A stretch of 35,705 bases of DNA from NCBI GenBank assembly GCA_937991435.1, contig CALKPY010000088.1, positions 1 through 35,705 of the forward strand, written 5' to 3'. The translations under genes were made by a program, and so were the position numbers. Positions 14,659-22,574 of the stretch are shown piece by piece. The DNA is from an uncultured Acidimicrobiales bacterium. Lineage in GTDB: Bacteria > Actinomycetota > Acidimicrobiia > Acidimicrobiales > UBA10347. The notes under the pieces are model-generated. The model saw nothing but the letters and a program-made list of their open reading frames with translations, was not told the origin of the DNA and searched no databases. Numbering within the stretch: the first letter of the stretch is position 1; each line of letters starts with the position of its first letter.

Positions 14659-14859
14659 ATGAGTTTCAAAGTGGTCGTTGACTACGACCTTTGTGAGAGC
14701 AACGCCATCTGTATGCAGATCGCTCCAGAGGTGTTCGAAGTCCGCGACGACGATTTTCTGTATGTCTTGGCCGACGAACCCGAAGAAACACAACGCGAAA
14801 AGGTCGAAGAAGCCGTGCAACGATGCCCAAAGCAGGCCATAGCGATCGCTGAGGCCTGA
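14659..14859 (+). CDS. [3Fe-4S] ferredoxin
   Basis: A 66-residue ferredoxin of the type that feeds bacterial cytochromes P450 or Rieske oxygenases. The three cysteines C-x5-C (CESNAIC) and the late CP (RCPKQAI) with no second cysteine in the usual fourth place indicate a [3Fe-4S] rather than [4Fe-4S] cluster. ATG 14659 was chosen over an open extension because VVVDYDLCESNAICMQIAPEVFEV is the standard N-terminus. The ferredoxin reductase gene follows 20 bp later, so the pair should form an electron-transfer unit; no P450 is in the window. Confidence 0.93.
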   Translation: MSFKVVVDYDLCESNAICMQIAPEVFEVRDDDFLYVLADEPEETQREKVEEAVQRCPKQAIAIAEA

Positions 14860-14879
14860 GGTCGAAACGGTTCTCTGCC

Positions 14880-16067
14880 ATGGATTCGGTCGCGGTTATC
14901 GGCGCGTCTCTTGCCGGCTTGCGTGCTATCGAGACGTTGCGAAGAGACGGCTTCGAGGGTCGGATTCACCTCGTTGGGGCCGAGCGGCATCGCCCCTATG
15001 ACCGTCCGCCGTTGTCGAAACAGATTCTGGCGGGTGACTGGGAGACCGAACGCATCTGGCTGACTTCTGACGAAGCGCTGAGCGACCTTGGTTGTGAGCC
15101 CCTGTTCGGGGTGTCGGCGGTCGCTCTCGACCCAGAGACGTTGCAGGTGGATCTGAGCACAGGCGACGCGCTCGATGTCGACGGCGTGGTGATCGCGACC
15201 GGAGCCCGCACGCGAACTCTCGGCGATCCTCTCGGCGGGGTCTTCACCCTGCGCACCGTTGATGATGCCCAGTCGATCGCTGCTGCGTTTGACCAGGGAC
15301 CCGATCGGGTTGTCGTCATCGGCGCCGGGTTTATCGGCGCAGAGGTTGCTTCCACCGCCCGTGAACGCGGCATTGCAGTCACGATGATCGAAGCAGCACA
15401 GACACCGTTTGAACGCTCGCTCGGTACAGAGATGGGTGCGGTAATTGTCGATATGCATCGCGACCAAGGCGTTGATGTCCGTGTCGGCGTGACATGCGAA
15501 GAACTGATCGGTGAGCAGAACGTGACTGGGGTGCGACTCAGCGACGGCTCTGTGATTGATGCGACGGTCGTCGTCGTCGGCATTGGCGTGACCCCGAATA
15601 TCGAGTGGCTTGTTACGAGCGGCCTCGACATAACGAACGGAGTGCTGTGCGACGCGACGATGCTCGCTGCCCCTCGTATCGTCGCTGCAGGCGATGTTGC
15701 TCGCTGGCCGAACCGCCTGTTCGATGAAGTAATGCGCGTAGAGCACTGGGACAATGCGACGGGCCAGGCCGTGCATGCCGCCAAAAGGCTGTTGCACGGT
15801 TCATCAGTGGGCGAATATGCGCCGGTTCCGTGGTTCTGGACCGACCAGTACGACCGCAAGATCCAGTTGGCGGGTCGAACTACCGGCTTTGACGAAGTGA
15901 TTGTTGTCGAAGGAGCAGTCGAGGATCGCCGATTCGCCGCGTTGTATCGCAAAGCCGATCGGCTGGTCGGCGTGCTCGGGTTCAACCGTCCACGACACGT
16001 TATGCGCTATCGCGGGCTGATCGAGAGCCGCACGTCTTGGTCAGATGCCATGGCCGCACAGTTCTGA
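14880..16067 (+). CDS. FAD-dependent ferredoxin reductase
   Basis: A 395-residue pyridine-nucleotide-disulfide-type reductase that passes electrons from NAD(P)H to the ferredoxin encoded just upstream. FAD motif VAVIGASLAGLRAIETLRRDG at the N-terminus, the family segment PYDRPPLSKQIL, the NAD motif RVVVIGAGFIGAEVAS, and the FAD-binding ATMLAAPRIVAAGDVARWPN are visible; there is no redox CxxC, as expected for the BphA4/Rhodocoxin-reductase group. The C-terminal domain (PWFWTDQYDRKIQLAGR) is complete. ATG 14880 start. A ten-base direct repeat (TGATGGGTTT) spans its stop and the next start. Confidence 0.95.
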   Translation: MDSVAVIGASLAGLRAIETLRRDGFEGRIHLVGAERHRPYDRPPLSKQILAGDWETERIWLTSDEALSDLGCEPLFGVSAVALDPETLQVDLSTGDALDVDGVVIATGARTRTLGDPLGGVFTLRTVDDAQSIAAAFDQGPDRVVVIGAGFIGAEVASTARERGIAVTMIEAAQTPFERSLGTEMGAVIVDMHRDQGVDVRVGVTCEELIGEQNVTGVRLSDGSVIDATVVVVGIGVTPNIEWLVTSGLDITNGVLCDATMLAAPRIVAAGDVARWPNRLFDEVMRVEHWDNATGQAVHAAKRLLHGSSVGEYAPVPWFWTDQYDRKIQLAGRTTGFDEVIVVEGAVEDRRFAALYRKADRLVGVLGFNRPRHVMRYRGLIESRTSWSDAMAAQF

Positions 16068-16083
16068 TGGGTTTGCCGTTTTG

Positions 16084-16593
16084 ATGGGTTTAGAGCAAGG
16101 AGTGCACCGGATCGTTTTGGCTTCGCTTGTTGCGCTGCTGCTGGTCGGTTGCCTTGGGCCCGAACGGCTCGACCGGGTCGCCGTCGAACAGTCGATTCAG
16201 AGTGAGCTTCTGCCGGCGCACCCCGGCGCCATTGGTGATGTCGTGTGCCCAGAGATGGACAACCCAGCGCCGGGCATGTCGATGCAATGCGTTGCGCAGC
16301 TCGGCAGCCATCCACTGCCCGTGCTCGTCGTGGTTGGCGGCGACACGGACACACTCACGACCGAGTTGCGCGTGGCTGACCGACTCGTTGATGCTGGTGA
16401 AGTCTCATCGCTGCTCGAATCCACCTTCTCGAACGAACTTGGCATCATCACGTCTGTCGACTGTGGTCACATAGTCGTTGCGATCGGTGAGGGCGAGTCA
16501 ATCGTGTGCAATGCAATTGACCCGTCAGGTATGCAACGTTCGTTTGATATCACGGTCGACGCAAACGGTGTGGTGACCGCCGAGATCCGCTGA
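16084..16593 (+). CDS. DUF4333-type lipoprotein
   Basis: A 169-residue lipoprotein: hydrophobic signal VLASLVALLLVGC with lipobox LVGC, then a repeat of two cystatin-like/DUF4333 units, each with paired cysteines (VCPEMDNPAPGMSMQCVAQ and VDCGHIVVAIGEGESIVCNAID). DUF4333 proteins are typical of actinomycetes and of unknown function. ATG 16084 was chosen as it puts the signal peptide at the N-terminus; ATG 16045 would overlap the reductase gene. It converges on the M1 peptidase with a 16-bp gap. Confidence 0.8.
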   Translation: MGLEQGVHRIVLASLVALLLVGCLGPERLDRVAVEQSIQSELLPAHPGAIGDVVCPEMDNPAPGMSMQCVAQLGSHPLPVLVVVGGDTDTLTTELRVADRLVDAGEVSSLLESTFSNELGIITSVDCGHIVVAIGEGESIVCNAIDPSGMQRSFDITVDANGVVTAEIR

Positions 16594-16609
16594 ACATGCC
16601 CCAGGGTTC

Positions 16610-19156
16610 TCAGCCAAGTTGGTCGCCAAACCGTTCGGCCAACCTCTGGCGCAACGCAACATGCACGTCGAGTCGTTCACGATGTTGGGCGATGCCGAGG
16701 CGAGCTTGAGGTACTGGATGCTCGTCGAGGAATGCGTGCACCCTGAGCGCGAGGTCGTCGTGGGCGAGCCATTGAACGCCGCCCAGCATGCGTCCAATTG
16801 AGTTCTCTGGCACGTGATCCACGATCGCTTGCCAGTTGGCAACAACGAAGTCCCACACTTGGGCGCCGTGCCAGCGATTTGCGAGCGTCGCGCCGAGCAG
16901 GAACCCGGCATCTTGGCTGCGAACAGTTCCATCGATCGACCGCTGGCACAGGTCGTTGATCGCGTCAGAATCATCAAACCTGGCCAGAGAAAACAGATAC
17001 CTGCGCTCAAGCTGTGGCGACGATGCGTGGCGGAAGCGGTCAAATAGCGTGCCGAAATCGCTGCGATCGCCGTTTGATGCGACCACCCGCACGGCTGCAG
17101 ACATCAAGCTGGCGTTGGTGGTTTCATCAGCTGATGCAACCAGTTCGCGTGCTTTGGCGACAACGACCGCAGACCGGCTTAGCGAACCGAGTGAGCCAAA
17201 GAGCTGGGCCCGAACCTCGTTGAGTAGCGGATCGGTCTCGCCGACTGGTTGTGCGACGCCGACCCGGTCGAGTTCCGGTTGCGCGATTTGTTCCCAGGCG
17301 GCCCCGACGGCCGAAGCGGAGTCGCGATCAGGAGCGAGGTGAGCGAGCGTTGCGAAGCCGCTGGAGAGCGAGGTCCAGACGCTTGGGCTCGATTCGTTAC
17401 GGGCCGACCGGGCAAGCTGAACATAAGTCGCGACATCGGAGTCGCCCGAGAGCATGAGGTTGAACTGGTCATCGACGACGGCATAGCGCTGTACTGCTGT
17501 CAAGCGCTCGAATTGTTCGGCAAGTCGCCGAGCGAGCTCAGGGGAGTAGCGGCTACGGAAATAGCCAACGCTTTCGGGATCGACGATCACGGTGGCGTCG
17601 GCGGTAGTTGTGGGGATCGATGCGGTGGGGGCGAGGAGTGCGTCGTGGCGCGCTTCGCCACATGCCACGACAACCGGCACCGACCAGGGCTCGTTGGGCG
17701 ATGGCGAGTCGCCCAGCAGGTGGAATGGGCGTTGGTCGAGTTCGATGGTCGCAGCGGTTCCGTCGTCGCCATCGCTCAAGGCGACGCTCACAAGTGGGAA
17801 ACCGCCCTGATTGATCCAGTTGTGCATGATTTGTTCGACCGGCTCGTCGGTGGCAGTCTCGATTGCTCGCCAAAGGTCGGCTGTCACAGTGTTGCCCAAC
17901 GCGTGGTCGGCCATGTATCGGCGAATGCCTTCGCGAAAGTTGTCTGGACCGACAAACTGTTCGAGCATGCGCACTACCGATGCGCCCTTTTCGTAGGTCA
18001 ACACGTCGTACATGCCTTCGGCGTCAGCAGGAGAAACGACTTCGAATTCAATGGGGCGGGTGCTGTGTAGACAATCGACTTCGTAGGCGGCGGTGCGGTC
18101 GAGCGCGAAGCCTTCCCAGACTTTCCAATCGGGGCGGTAGGCATCGGTTGCCGAGGTCTCCATGAACGTAGCAAATGCTTCCTTGAGCCACAGGCCTTCC
18201 CACCACTGCATCGTGACAAGGTTGCCGAACCACATGTGGGCCAGCTCGTGAGCGATTACAGCGACAGACCGTTGCTGTTCGGGCTGAGTGGTGGTGGTTG
18301 GGTCTACGAGCAATAAGACTTCGCGAAAGGTCACGCAGCCGGTGTTTTCCATGGCTCCAAACGCGAAGTCTGGAATGGCGAGCAGGTCGATCTTCTCGCC
18401 GAAGTAGGGCACTCCGAAGTAGTCGGTCAACCAACGCAGGCAGAAGACCGCCGCGTCGTGCGCGAACCCGATCTCGTCTCCGCGACCAGGCCGGTGAATG
18501 ATGCGTACCGGAATGCCGTCGACGTCGATGGCGTCTGACGCTTCGAGTGGACCCACCACGAACGCCAGCAGATAGGTCGACATTAGGGGCGTCGGCGCGA
18601 AGCTAATGCGCACATAGTCGTCGGCCACTGGCGTACGGGTGGTTTCGGATTGCGCCGATACCGCTAACAGATGGTCTGGGACTTCGAGTGATACGGCGAA
18701 CGTGGCTTTGCGGTCAGGTTCGTCCCAACACGGGAAGCACCGACGGGCGTTGGTCGATTCGAATTGCGTCGTCGCGATCGTGTGTTCGGTGCCGTCATCG
18801 TCAGCGAATGTGCTGCGATAGAAACCGCGAAGCTTGTCGTTGAGGACCCCGGTAAAGGTCAGATCGATGGTTACGTGGCCTGGATCGAGCGGCGCCCCAG
18901 CTGTCAGCGTTAACCGTTCAAGGTCGTCGTCGAGAGCAATGCCGAGCGAGCTTGTTCCGTTGGCTGAGGTGACGGTTGCTGATCTCACGTCGAGCTCAAT
19001 TGCATTGAGGACGATCTGCGTTGTCGGTTCGTGGACCTGCGCCACGATCGACACGGCGCCGGCAAAGACAGCAGCTTCGAGGTCGGGTCGCAACCACAGG
19101 TCATAGGAGACCGGGGCGACGGAATACGGCAAACGATGCGGGTTGATGCTTTCCAC
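16610..19156 (-). CDS. pepN-like: M1-family aminopeptidase (aminopeptidase N-like)
   Basis: An 848-residue zinc aminopeptidase that removes N-terminal residues from peptides, with no signal peptide and so probably cytoplasmic. The substrate-anchoring GAMEN sits at residues 267-271 and the zinc motif HELAH at 303-307 with the third ligand Glu326 (HExxH-x18-E). The N-terminal beta domain (IVLNAIELDVRSATV) and a C-terminal ERAP1-like helical domain are complete. The start is GTG at 19154-19156, 6 bases after a TAGCCT box whose -35 (CTGACA) is 17 bases away, so the mRNA is leaderless. It is divergent from the PfkB kinase gene by only 28 bp. Confidence 0.96.
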   Translation of the reverse strand: MESINPHRLPYSVAPVSYDLWLRPDLEAAVFAGAVSIVAQVHEPTTQIVLNAIELDVRSATVTSANGTSSLGIALDDDLERLTLTAGAPLDPGHVTIDLTFTGVLNDKLRGFYRSTFADDDGTEHTIATTQFESTNARRCFPCWDEPDRKATFAVSLEVPDHLLAVSAQSETTRTPVADDYVRISFAPTPLMSTYLLAFVVGPLEASDAIDVDGIPVRIIHRPGRGDEIGFAHDAAVFCLRWLTDYFGVPYFGEKIDLLAIPDFAFGAMENTGCVTFREVLLLVDPTTTTQPEQQRSVAVIAHELAHMWFGNLVTMQWWEGLWLKEAFATFMETSATDAYRPDWKVWEGFALDRTAAYEVDCLHSTRPIEFEVVSPADAEGMYDVLTYEKGASVVRMLEQFVGPDNFREGIRRYMADHALGNTVTADLWRAIETATDEPVEQIMHNWINQGGFPLVSVALSDGDDGTAATIELDQRPFHLLGDSPSPNEPWSVPVVVACGEARHDALLAPTASIPTTTADATVIVDPESVGYFRSRYSPELARRLAEQFERLTAVQRYAVVDDQFNLMLSGDSDVATYVQLARSARNESSPSVWTSLSSGFATLAHLAPDRDSASAVGAAWEQIAQPELDRVGVAQPVGETDPLLNEVRAQLFGSLGSLSRSAVVVAKARELVASADETTNASLMSAAVRVVASNGDRSDFGTLFDRFRHASSPQLERRYLFSLARFDDSDAINDLCQRSIDGTVRSQDAGFLLGATLANRWHGAQVWDFVVANWQAIVDHVPENSIGRMLGGVQWLAHDDLALRVHAFLDEHPVPQARLGIAQHRERLDVHVALRQRLAERFGDQLG

Positions 19157-19191
19157 ACGGCAAGGCTACGGCTAGCGTGCCGCTGTGTCAG
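19150..19191. promoter_or_regulatory. Overlapping divergent leaderless promoters (M1 peptidase / PfkB)
   Basis: Minus strand: CTGACA (complement of 19186-19191), 17 bases, TAGCCT (complement of 19163-19168), 6 bases, GTG at 19156. Plus strand: TTTCCA (19150-19155), 17 bases, TAGCGT (19173-19178), 6 bases, GTG at 19185. The two promoters overlap and each -35 lies in or next to the other gene's first codons, so simultaneous occupancy is unlikely. Confidence 0.65.
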
Positions 19192-20165
19192 AAACAAGAT
19201 TCGATGTTGTTGGTATTGGTAATGCGATTGTCGACGTGATCGCCCGGCAACCCGATGACTTTCTTCAGGCGTTTGATCTGGTCAAAGGGTCGATGGAACT
19301 CATCGACACCGAGCGCGCCGTGCAGTTGTACGACGCTATGAGTGACGTAACGCAAGCGTCGGGCGGGTCGGCAGGCAACACAATGGCCGGCGTTGCCTCG
19401 TTTGGCGGCCGCTCCGCGTTCATCGGCAAAGTCGCGAACGATGAGCTAGGCACAGTCTTCGCCACCGAGTCAGCGAGCGTCGGTGTGCATTTCGATGTCG
19501 AGCGAGCTTCGGGTGGGGAACCCACGGGTCGATCGATGATCATTGTCACTCCCGATGCCGAACGCACGATGAGCACGTTCCTTGGGGCGGCGACAACCTT
19601 GTATCGCTCGGACATCGACGAAGAACTCGTCTCAGCCAGTGAGATCCTCTACTGCGAGGGCTACATCTGGGATGTCGACGTCACCAAAGACGCCATCAGC
19701 CACGCGGTAGCGGTTGCTAAAGCGGCAGGGCGCAAGATCTCGTTCACCCTCAGCGATTCGTTCTGCGTCGAGCGTCATTACGACGATTGGCATCGATTGC
19801 TCAATGGCGATATTGACATCTTGTTTGCAAACGAGCAGGAGCTAGCGGCACTCACCGGGCTCGGTTTCGATGATGCCATTGAGGCCGTTCGTGGACGCTG
19901 CGAGGTGCTCTGCGCCACTCGCGGGCCGCAGGGTTCGATTATTGCCACGGCGGGCAGCACCGTCGAGATTGCGCCGGTGCCGGTCGCAGAGGTTGTCGAC
20001 ACCACAGGAGCGGGCGATCAGTACGCCGCTGGGGTGCTGTTTGGTCTCAGCCAGAACATGGATCTTGCCCAGGCCGGCCACCTTGGTTCGGTGGCGGCTT
20101 CAGCGACGATTGCGCACATGGGCCCTCGGCCTTCGGTGGCGCTTTCGACGCTGGTCCCTTCCTGA
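19185..20165 (+). CDS. PfkB-family nucleoside/sugar kinase (adenosine kinase-like)
   Basis: A 326-residue ribokinase-fold kinase. The N-terminus FDVVGIGNAIVDVIAR, the glycine-rich SGGSAGNTMAGVASFGGRSAFIGKVANDELG and the ATP-binding DTTGAGDQYAAGVLFG with the catalytic Asp are typical; the best family resemblance is to bacterial adenosine kinase / guanosine kinase-like proteins. It may phosphorylate a nucleoside at the 5' position. A pseudouridine kinase role is possible because a pseudouridine-5'-phosphate glycosidase gene lies downstream, but sequence alone favours an adenosine-type kinase. GTG 19185; a nucleotidase gene follows by 13 bp. Confidence 0.9.
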   Translation: MSETRFDVVGIGNAIVDVIARQPDDFLQAFDLVKGSMELIDTERAVQLYDAMSDVTQASGGSAGNTMAGVASFGGRSAFIGKVANDELGTVFATESASVGVHFDVERASGGEPTGRSMIIVTPDAERTMSTFLGAATTLYRSDIDEELVSASEILYCEGYIWDVDVTKDAISHAVAVAKAAGRKISFTLSDSFCVERHYDDWHRLLNGDIDILFANEQELAALTGLGFDDAIEAVRGRCEVLCATRGPQGSIIATAGSTVEIAPVPVAEVVDTTGAGDQYAAGVLFGLSQNMDLAQAGHLGSVAASATIAHMGPRPSVALSTLVPS

Positions 20166-20178
20166 GGTGGTCTGATTC

Positions 20179-20841
20179 ATGGCGACAAGCGGCTCAGCGT
20201 TTGTGCTCGGTGTCGACCTCGACGGGGTGTGCGCCGACTACACCCTCGGATTTCGTAACTTCTGCGCGCAACGAATGGGCGTCGACCCCGAGACGTTTCC
20301 GCTTGAGCGCTCCTGGGACTTTCGAGAGTGGGGGTTTGATGATGCAATGTTTGAGACAATGCATCGGGCGGCAATTATCGAAGGGCGTATTCTTGCCAAC
20401 CTCGAGGTCATCGAGGGTGCGGCGGAAAGTCTTTGGCGTCTGAGCGATGCAGGGGTCTGGATCAGGATTGTCACGCACCGGCTGTATGTGAACTGGAGCC
20501 ACCATGCGGCGGCCAGCGACACGGTCACGTGGCTCGATCAGGCAAAAATTCCCTACCGCGACTTGTGTTTCGTCGGCGCCAAGGCTGACGTCGGTTGCGA
20601 TGCCTATATCGACGACGCACCTCACAACATCATGAACCTTCGCAAGGCAGGTCGTCATGCGATTGTCTATGAACAGCCTTACAACCTCGATACGCCCGGG
20701 CCGCGGGCCTCGTCGTGGGACCAAGTCGAAGAGCTGGTGTATGAGCTGATGGTTGCTGGCGGAGGATTTGCTGAGCCCGCGCTTCCGGGATTTGATCCCG
20801 ATGTTGACCGGCTGGGTCGCCGAGCCGGTTCGACAGATTGA
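20179..20841 (+). CDS. HAD-like 5'(3')-nucleotidase
   Basis: A 220-residue HAD phosphatase with motif I GVDLDGVCADYTLGFRNF (Asp13 nucleophile, Asp15 acid), motif II about RIVTHRLY, and motif IV GCDAYIDDAPHNI, matching the NT5C / deoxyribonucleotidase group that removes phosphate from (deoxy)nucleoside monophosphates. A GAGGTGG ribosome site precedes the ATG. It lies 13 bp after the PfkB kinase. Its last 20 codons and stop fall in the first copy of a 108-bp direct repeat, and the identical 20 residues end the TetR protein at 22574. Confidence 0.87.
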   Translation: MATSGSAFVLGVDLDGVCADYTLGFRNFCAQRMGVDPETFPLERSWDFREWGFDDAMFETMHRAAIIEGRILANLEVIEGAAESLWRLSDAGVWIRIVTHRLYVNWSHHAAASDTVTWLDQAKIPYRDLCFVGAKADVGCDAYIDDAPHNIMNLRKAGRHAIVYEQPYNLDTPGPRASSWDQVEELVYELMVAGGGFAEPALPGFDPDVDRLGRRAGSTD

Positions 20842-20884
20842 CTGGGCGGCTTCGTCAGTCTCGAAGCGAGTTGCAGGCCACGGC
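20777..20884. repeat. 108-bp perfect direct repeat, left copy
   Basis: Identical base for base to 22510-22617 (offset 1,733). It holds the last 21 codons of the nucleotidase (from 20779 to the TGA at 20841), the short intergenic gap with a CGGGAT/ATCCCG inverted repeat near its left end, and a 30-bp copy of the 3' end of the psuG gene (20855-20884, minus strand), which is a remnant here. Confidence 0.97.
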
Positions 20885-20904
20885 GCTTCTAACGCCGCTG
20901 CTGT

Positions 20905-21810
20905 TCAGAGGTGTTCGTTGAAGAATCGCAGCGCCGCATCAATGCAGAATTGTTGCTGAGTGGAGCCCTTTTCGTAGACGTCGTAGTGCCCGCCTGAAAA
21001 CTCCGAAACGGACTCGTCAGCTACGCCCGCCTCACTGAGCCACCTGCGGCTGAGCTCGTGAGGGACCAGGGCATCTTCGCGTGCGAGCAGGAAGAGCGTG
21101 GGCTTAGACCGAACAAGCTTCGGCAGAATGGCGAGCGGGTTTGATCTGGTGATCGACAGGAGAGAATCGATCGGGATCGTATTCTTGAACCTCGTGGTCG
21201 CTTCATGCTCCGAAAGCCACTCGTAACTGTCGTGCCCTAGCGCCGAAAGTTTGCCCGGCGGAGCCGCAAGCGGGATCGACAGCACTCGCTTCGTGACGGC
21301 CTGAACGAGGCCCGCGACAGCGATGACAGCGCGAAGCGGCCATCTCCTGCGTCGCGGAAGGTCCCGGTAGAGCCCATTCGGACTGAGCGCTGGCACCTGA
21401 GCAACCACGCAACGCAGCCCACTACCTTGCTTCTGGGCGACTTCGAGAACCTGGCCACCACCGAAAGAACTACCCCACAGACCGATGCGCGTCTCGTCGA
21501 GGTCTCCGCGTGCAGAGACGAAGTCAATCGCACTGGTGATGTCCTGTTGCACAATCTCGGGACTCGCCTTTGATCGCGGCGTCCCGCCGCTTTCACCCAC
21601 GAATCGGTAGTCGAATAGCAGAACGGCGAAACCGGATTGGCAGAACTGTCGAGCCGGGTATTCGATACCCATTTCCTTCACCGCTGCGAGTCCGTGCGCC
21701 ATAATCACAACGGGTGGCCGCTCGATACCGGTGGGAATGAGGAGCCACCCGGCGCAGTCGTCACCGTGACTCGGGAATCGGACGTCCTCACGATTAATTG
21801 CTTCAGCCAT
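20905..21810 (-). CDS. Alpha/beta hydrolase in the repeat-bounded cassette
   Basis: A 301-residue alpha/beta-hydrolase, probably cytoplasmic and esterase-like. The oxyanion region VVIMAHGLAAVKE, the nucleophile elbow GSSFGG (Ser115), the acid REDALVP and the His in SGGHYDVYEKG are all present. The insert between them is a cap-like region of about 90 residues rich in Arg/Pro. Close relatives are often annotated as dienelactone-hydrolase-like or X-Pro-type hydrolases; the substrate is unknown. It is divergent from a TetR gene, so the regulator probably controls it and itself in response to the hydrolase's substrate or product. The 3' end stops 20 bp from the left repeat. Confidence 0.9.
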   Translation of the reverse strand: MAEAINREDVRFPSHGDDCAGWLLIPTGIERPPVVIMAHGLAAVKEMGIEYPARQFCQSGFAVLLFDYRFVGESGGTPRSKASPEIVQQDITSAIDFVSARGDLDETRIGLWGSSFGGGQVLEVAQKQGSGLRCVVAQVPALSPNGLYRDLPRRRRWPLRAVIAVAGLVQAVTKRVLSIPLAAPPGKLSALGHDSYEWLSEHEATTRFKNTIPIDSLLSITRSNPLAILPKLVRSKPTLFLLAREDALVPHELSRRWLSEAGVADESVSEFSGGHYDVYEKGSTQQQFCIDAALRFFNEHL

Positions 21811-21831
21811 CTCTCTGCCATCCTCGATATC

Positions 21832-21844
21832 TAACGCATGTTAA
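21832..21844. promoter_or_regulatory. TetR operator, site 1 (hydrolase side)
   Basis: TAACGCATGTTAA, which on the other strand reads TTAACATGCGTTA. It differs from the site at 21858 at one position of the shared TTAAC.TGCGTTA core and lies just upstream of the hydrolase gene, near a possible TAGATA -10 box on the minus strand. Confidence 0.6.
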
Positions 21845-21857
21845 ATTCTGGGTCAGC

Positions 21858-21874
21858 TTAACGTGCGTTAAACT
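21858..21874. promoter_or_regulatory. TetR operator, site 2, overlapping the TetR -10 box
   Basis: TTAACGTGCGTTAA (21858-21871) is a near-perfect palindrome with TTAACG/CGTTAA arms. Its right edge overlaps TAAACT (21869-21874), a -10-like hexamer seven bases before the TetR ATG at 21882. This layout fits autorepression of a leaderless TetR transcript. Confidence 0.65.
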
Positions 21875-21881
21875 ACCCGCA

Positions 21882-22574
21882 ATGGCCTCGAGCAAGGAAT
21901 CTGCATCCGCAGCGTCGACCACCAGATTGACCAAAGACCGGATCATCGCGGCGGGTGGCGACCTGATTGAGCAGCTAGGTCCTGATCGGTTGACGATGCG
22001 AGCTCTTGCCGAAGAACTGGGGGTCACGGCAACAGCGCTCTACTACTACTTCACCGGTCGCGAGGAGCTGCTCGAAGCTGTCGTCGATGCGAATTGCGTC
22101 GTGATCGTTAACTCGCTTCCGGCCGCCGGCACCTGGGCAGAGCGCCTTCGCACACTGATGACCGCAATCGCGGAACGCGGAACATCGCACCCTGCCGTTG
22201 TAGCGTTGTCCATCACGAGATACGCGAAACTTAGTCCCGTAGTGCGTCTGCACGAAGCAATTCTGGGTGTTCTCGCTGAGGGGGGTTTCACCCCTTCTCA
22301 ATCCGTTGAGATGAAGGCCCTCCTGTTTCGCTACGTCGTCGGCCACCAAACCATCGGGCGCGTCTCGAATCACCCTGACGCGTCCGAGACCCCCGATGAA
22401 GAGTTCATCAACTACCGCGCAGCAAGTTCCGCTCACGCGAACTTTGACCGGACCGCACATTTCCAACACGGACTAGACGTAATATTCGCTGGCTTCGCAT
22501 CAATAGATGCCGCGCTTCCGGGATTTGATCCCGATGTTGACCGGCTGGGTCGCCGAGCCGGTTCGACAGATTGA
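21882..22574 (+). CDS. TetR-family regulator with repeat-derived C-terminal tail
   Basis: A 230-residue TetR regulator. The N-terminal HTH is typical (TKDRIIAAGGDLIEQLGPDRLTMRALAEELGVTATALYYYFTGREELLEAV), followed by a ligand-binding C-terminal region (TLMTAIAERGTSHPAVVALSITRY, EAILGVLAEGGF, FRYVVGHQTIGR). The natural C-terminus probably ends near GLDVIFAGF; the last 20 residues (ending GRRAGSTD) come from the 108-bp repeat and equal the end of the nucleotidase. ATG 21882 is chosen, as the upstream open frame covers the operators. It likely represses itself and the divergent hydrolase. Confidence 0.93.
   Translation: MASSKESASAASTTRLTKDRIIAAGGDLIEQLGPDRLTMRALAEELGVTATALYYYFTGREELLEAVVDANCVVIVNSLPAAGTWAERLRTLMTAIAERGTSHPAVVALSITRYAKLSPVVRLHEAILGVLAEGGFTPSQSVEMKALLFRYVVGHQTIGRVSNHPDASETPDEEFINYRAASSAHANFDRTAHFQHGLDVIFAGFASIDAALPGFDPDVDRLGRRAGSTD

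Larger units (their letters stand above)
20885..22509. mobile_element. Inserted two-gene cassette between direct repeats
   Basis: 1,625 bp lying between the two 108-bp repeats. It carries an alpha/beta hydrolase (minus) and a TetR gene (plus) with a shared operator region and nothing else; no transposase, integrase or terminal inverted repeats. Removing the segment plus one repeat copy restores convergent nucleotidase and psuG genes. I infer a recent insertion by recombination; the mechanism is unknown. Confidence 0.65.

Noticed and set aside
14682-15797. 371-codon open frame on the minus strand
   Set aside because: Antisense to the ferredoxin and ferredoxin reductase, which have unmistakable motifs; no recognisable protein in this frame.
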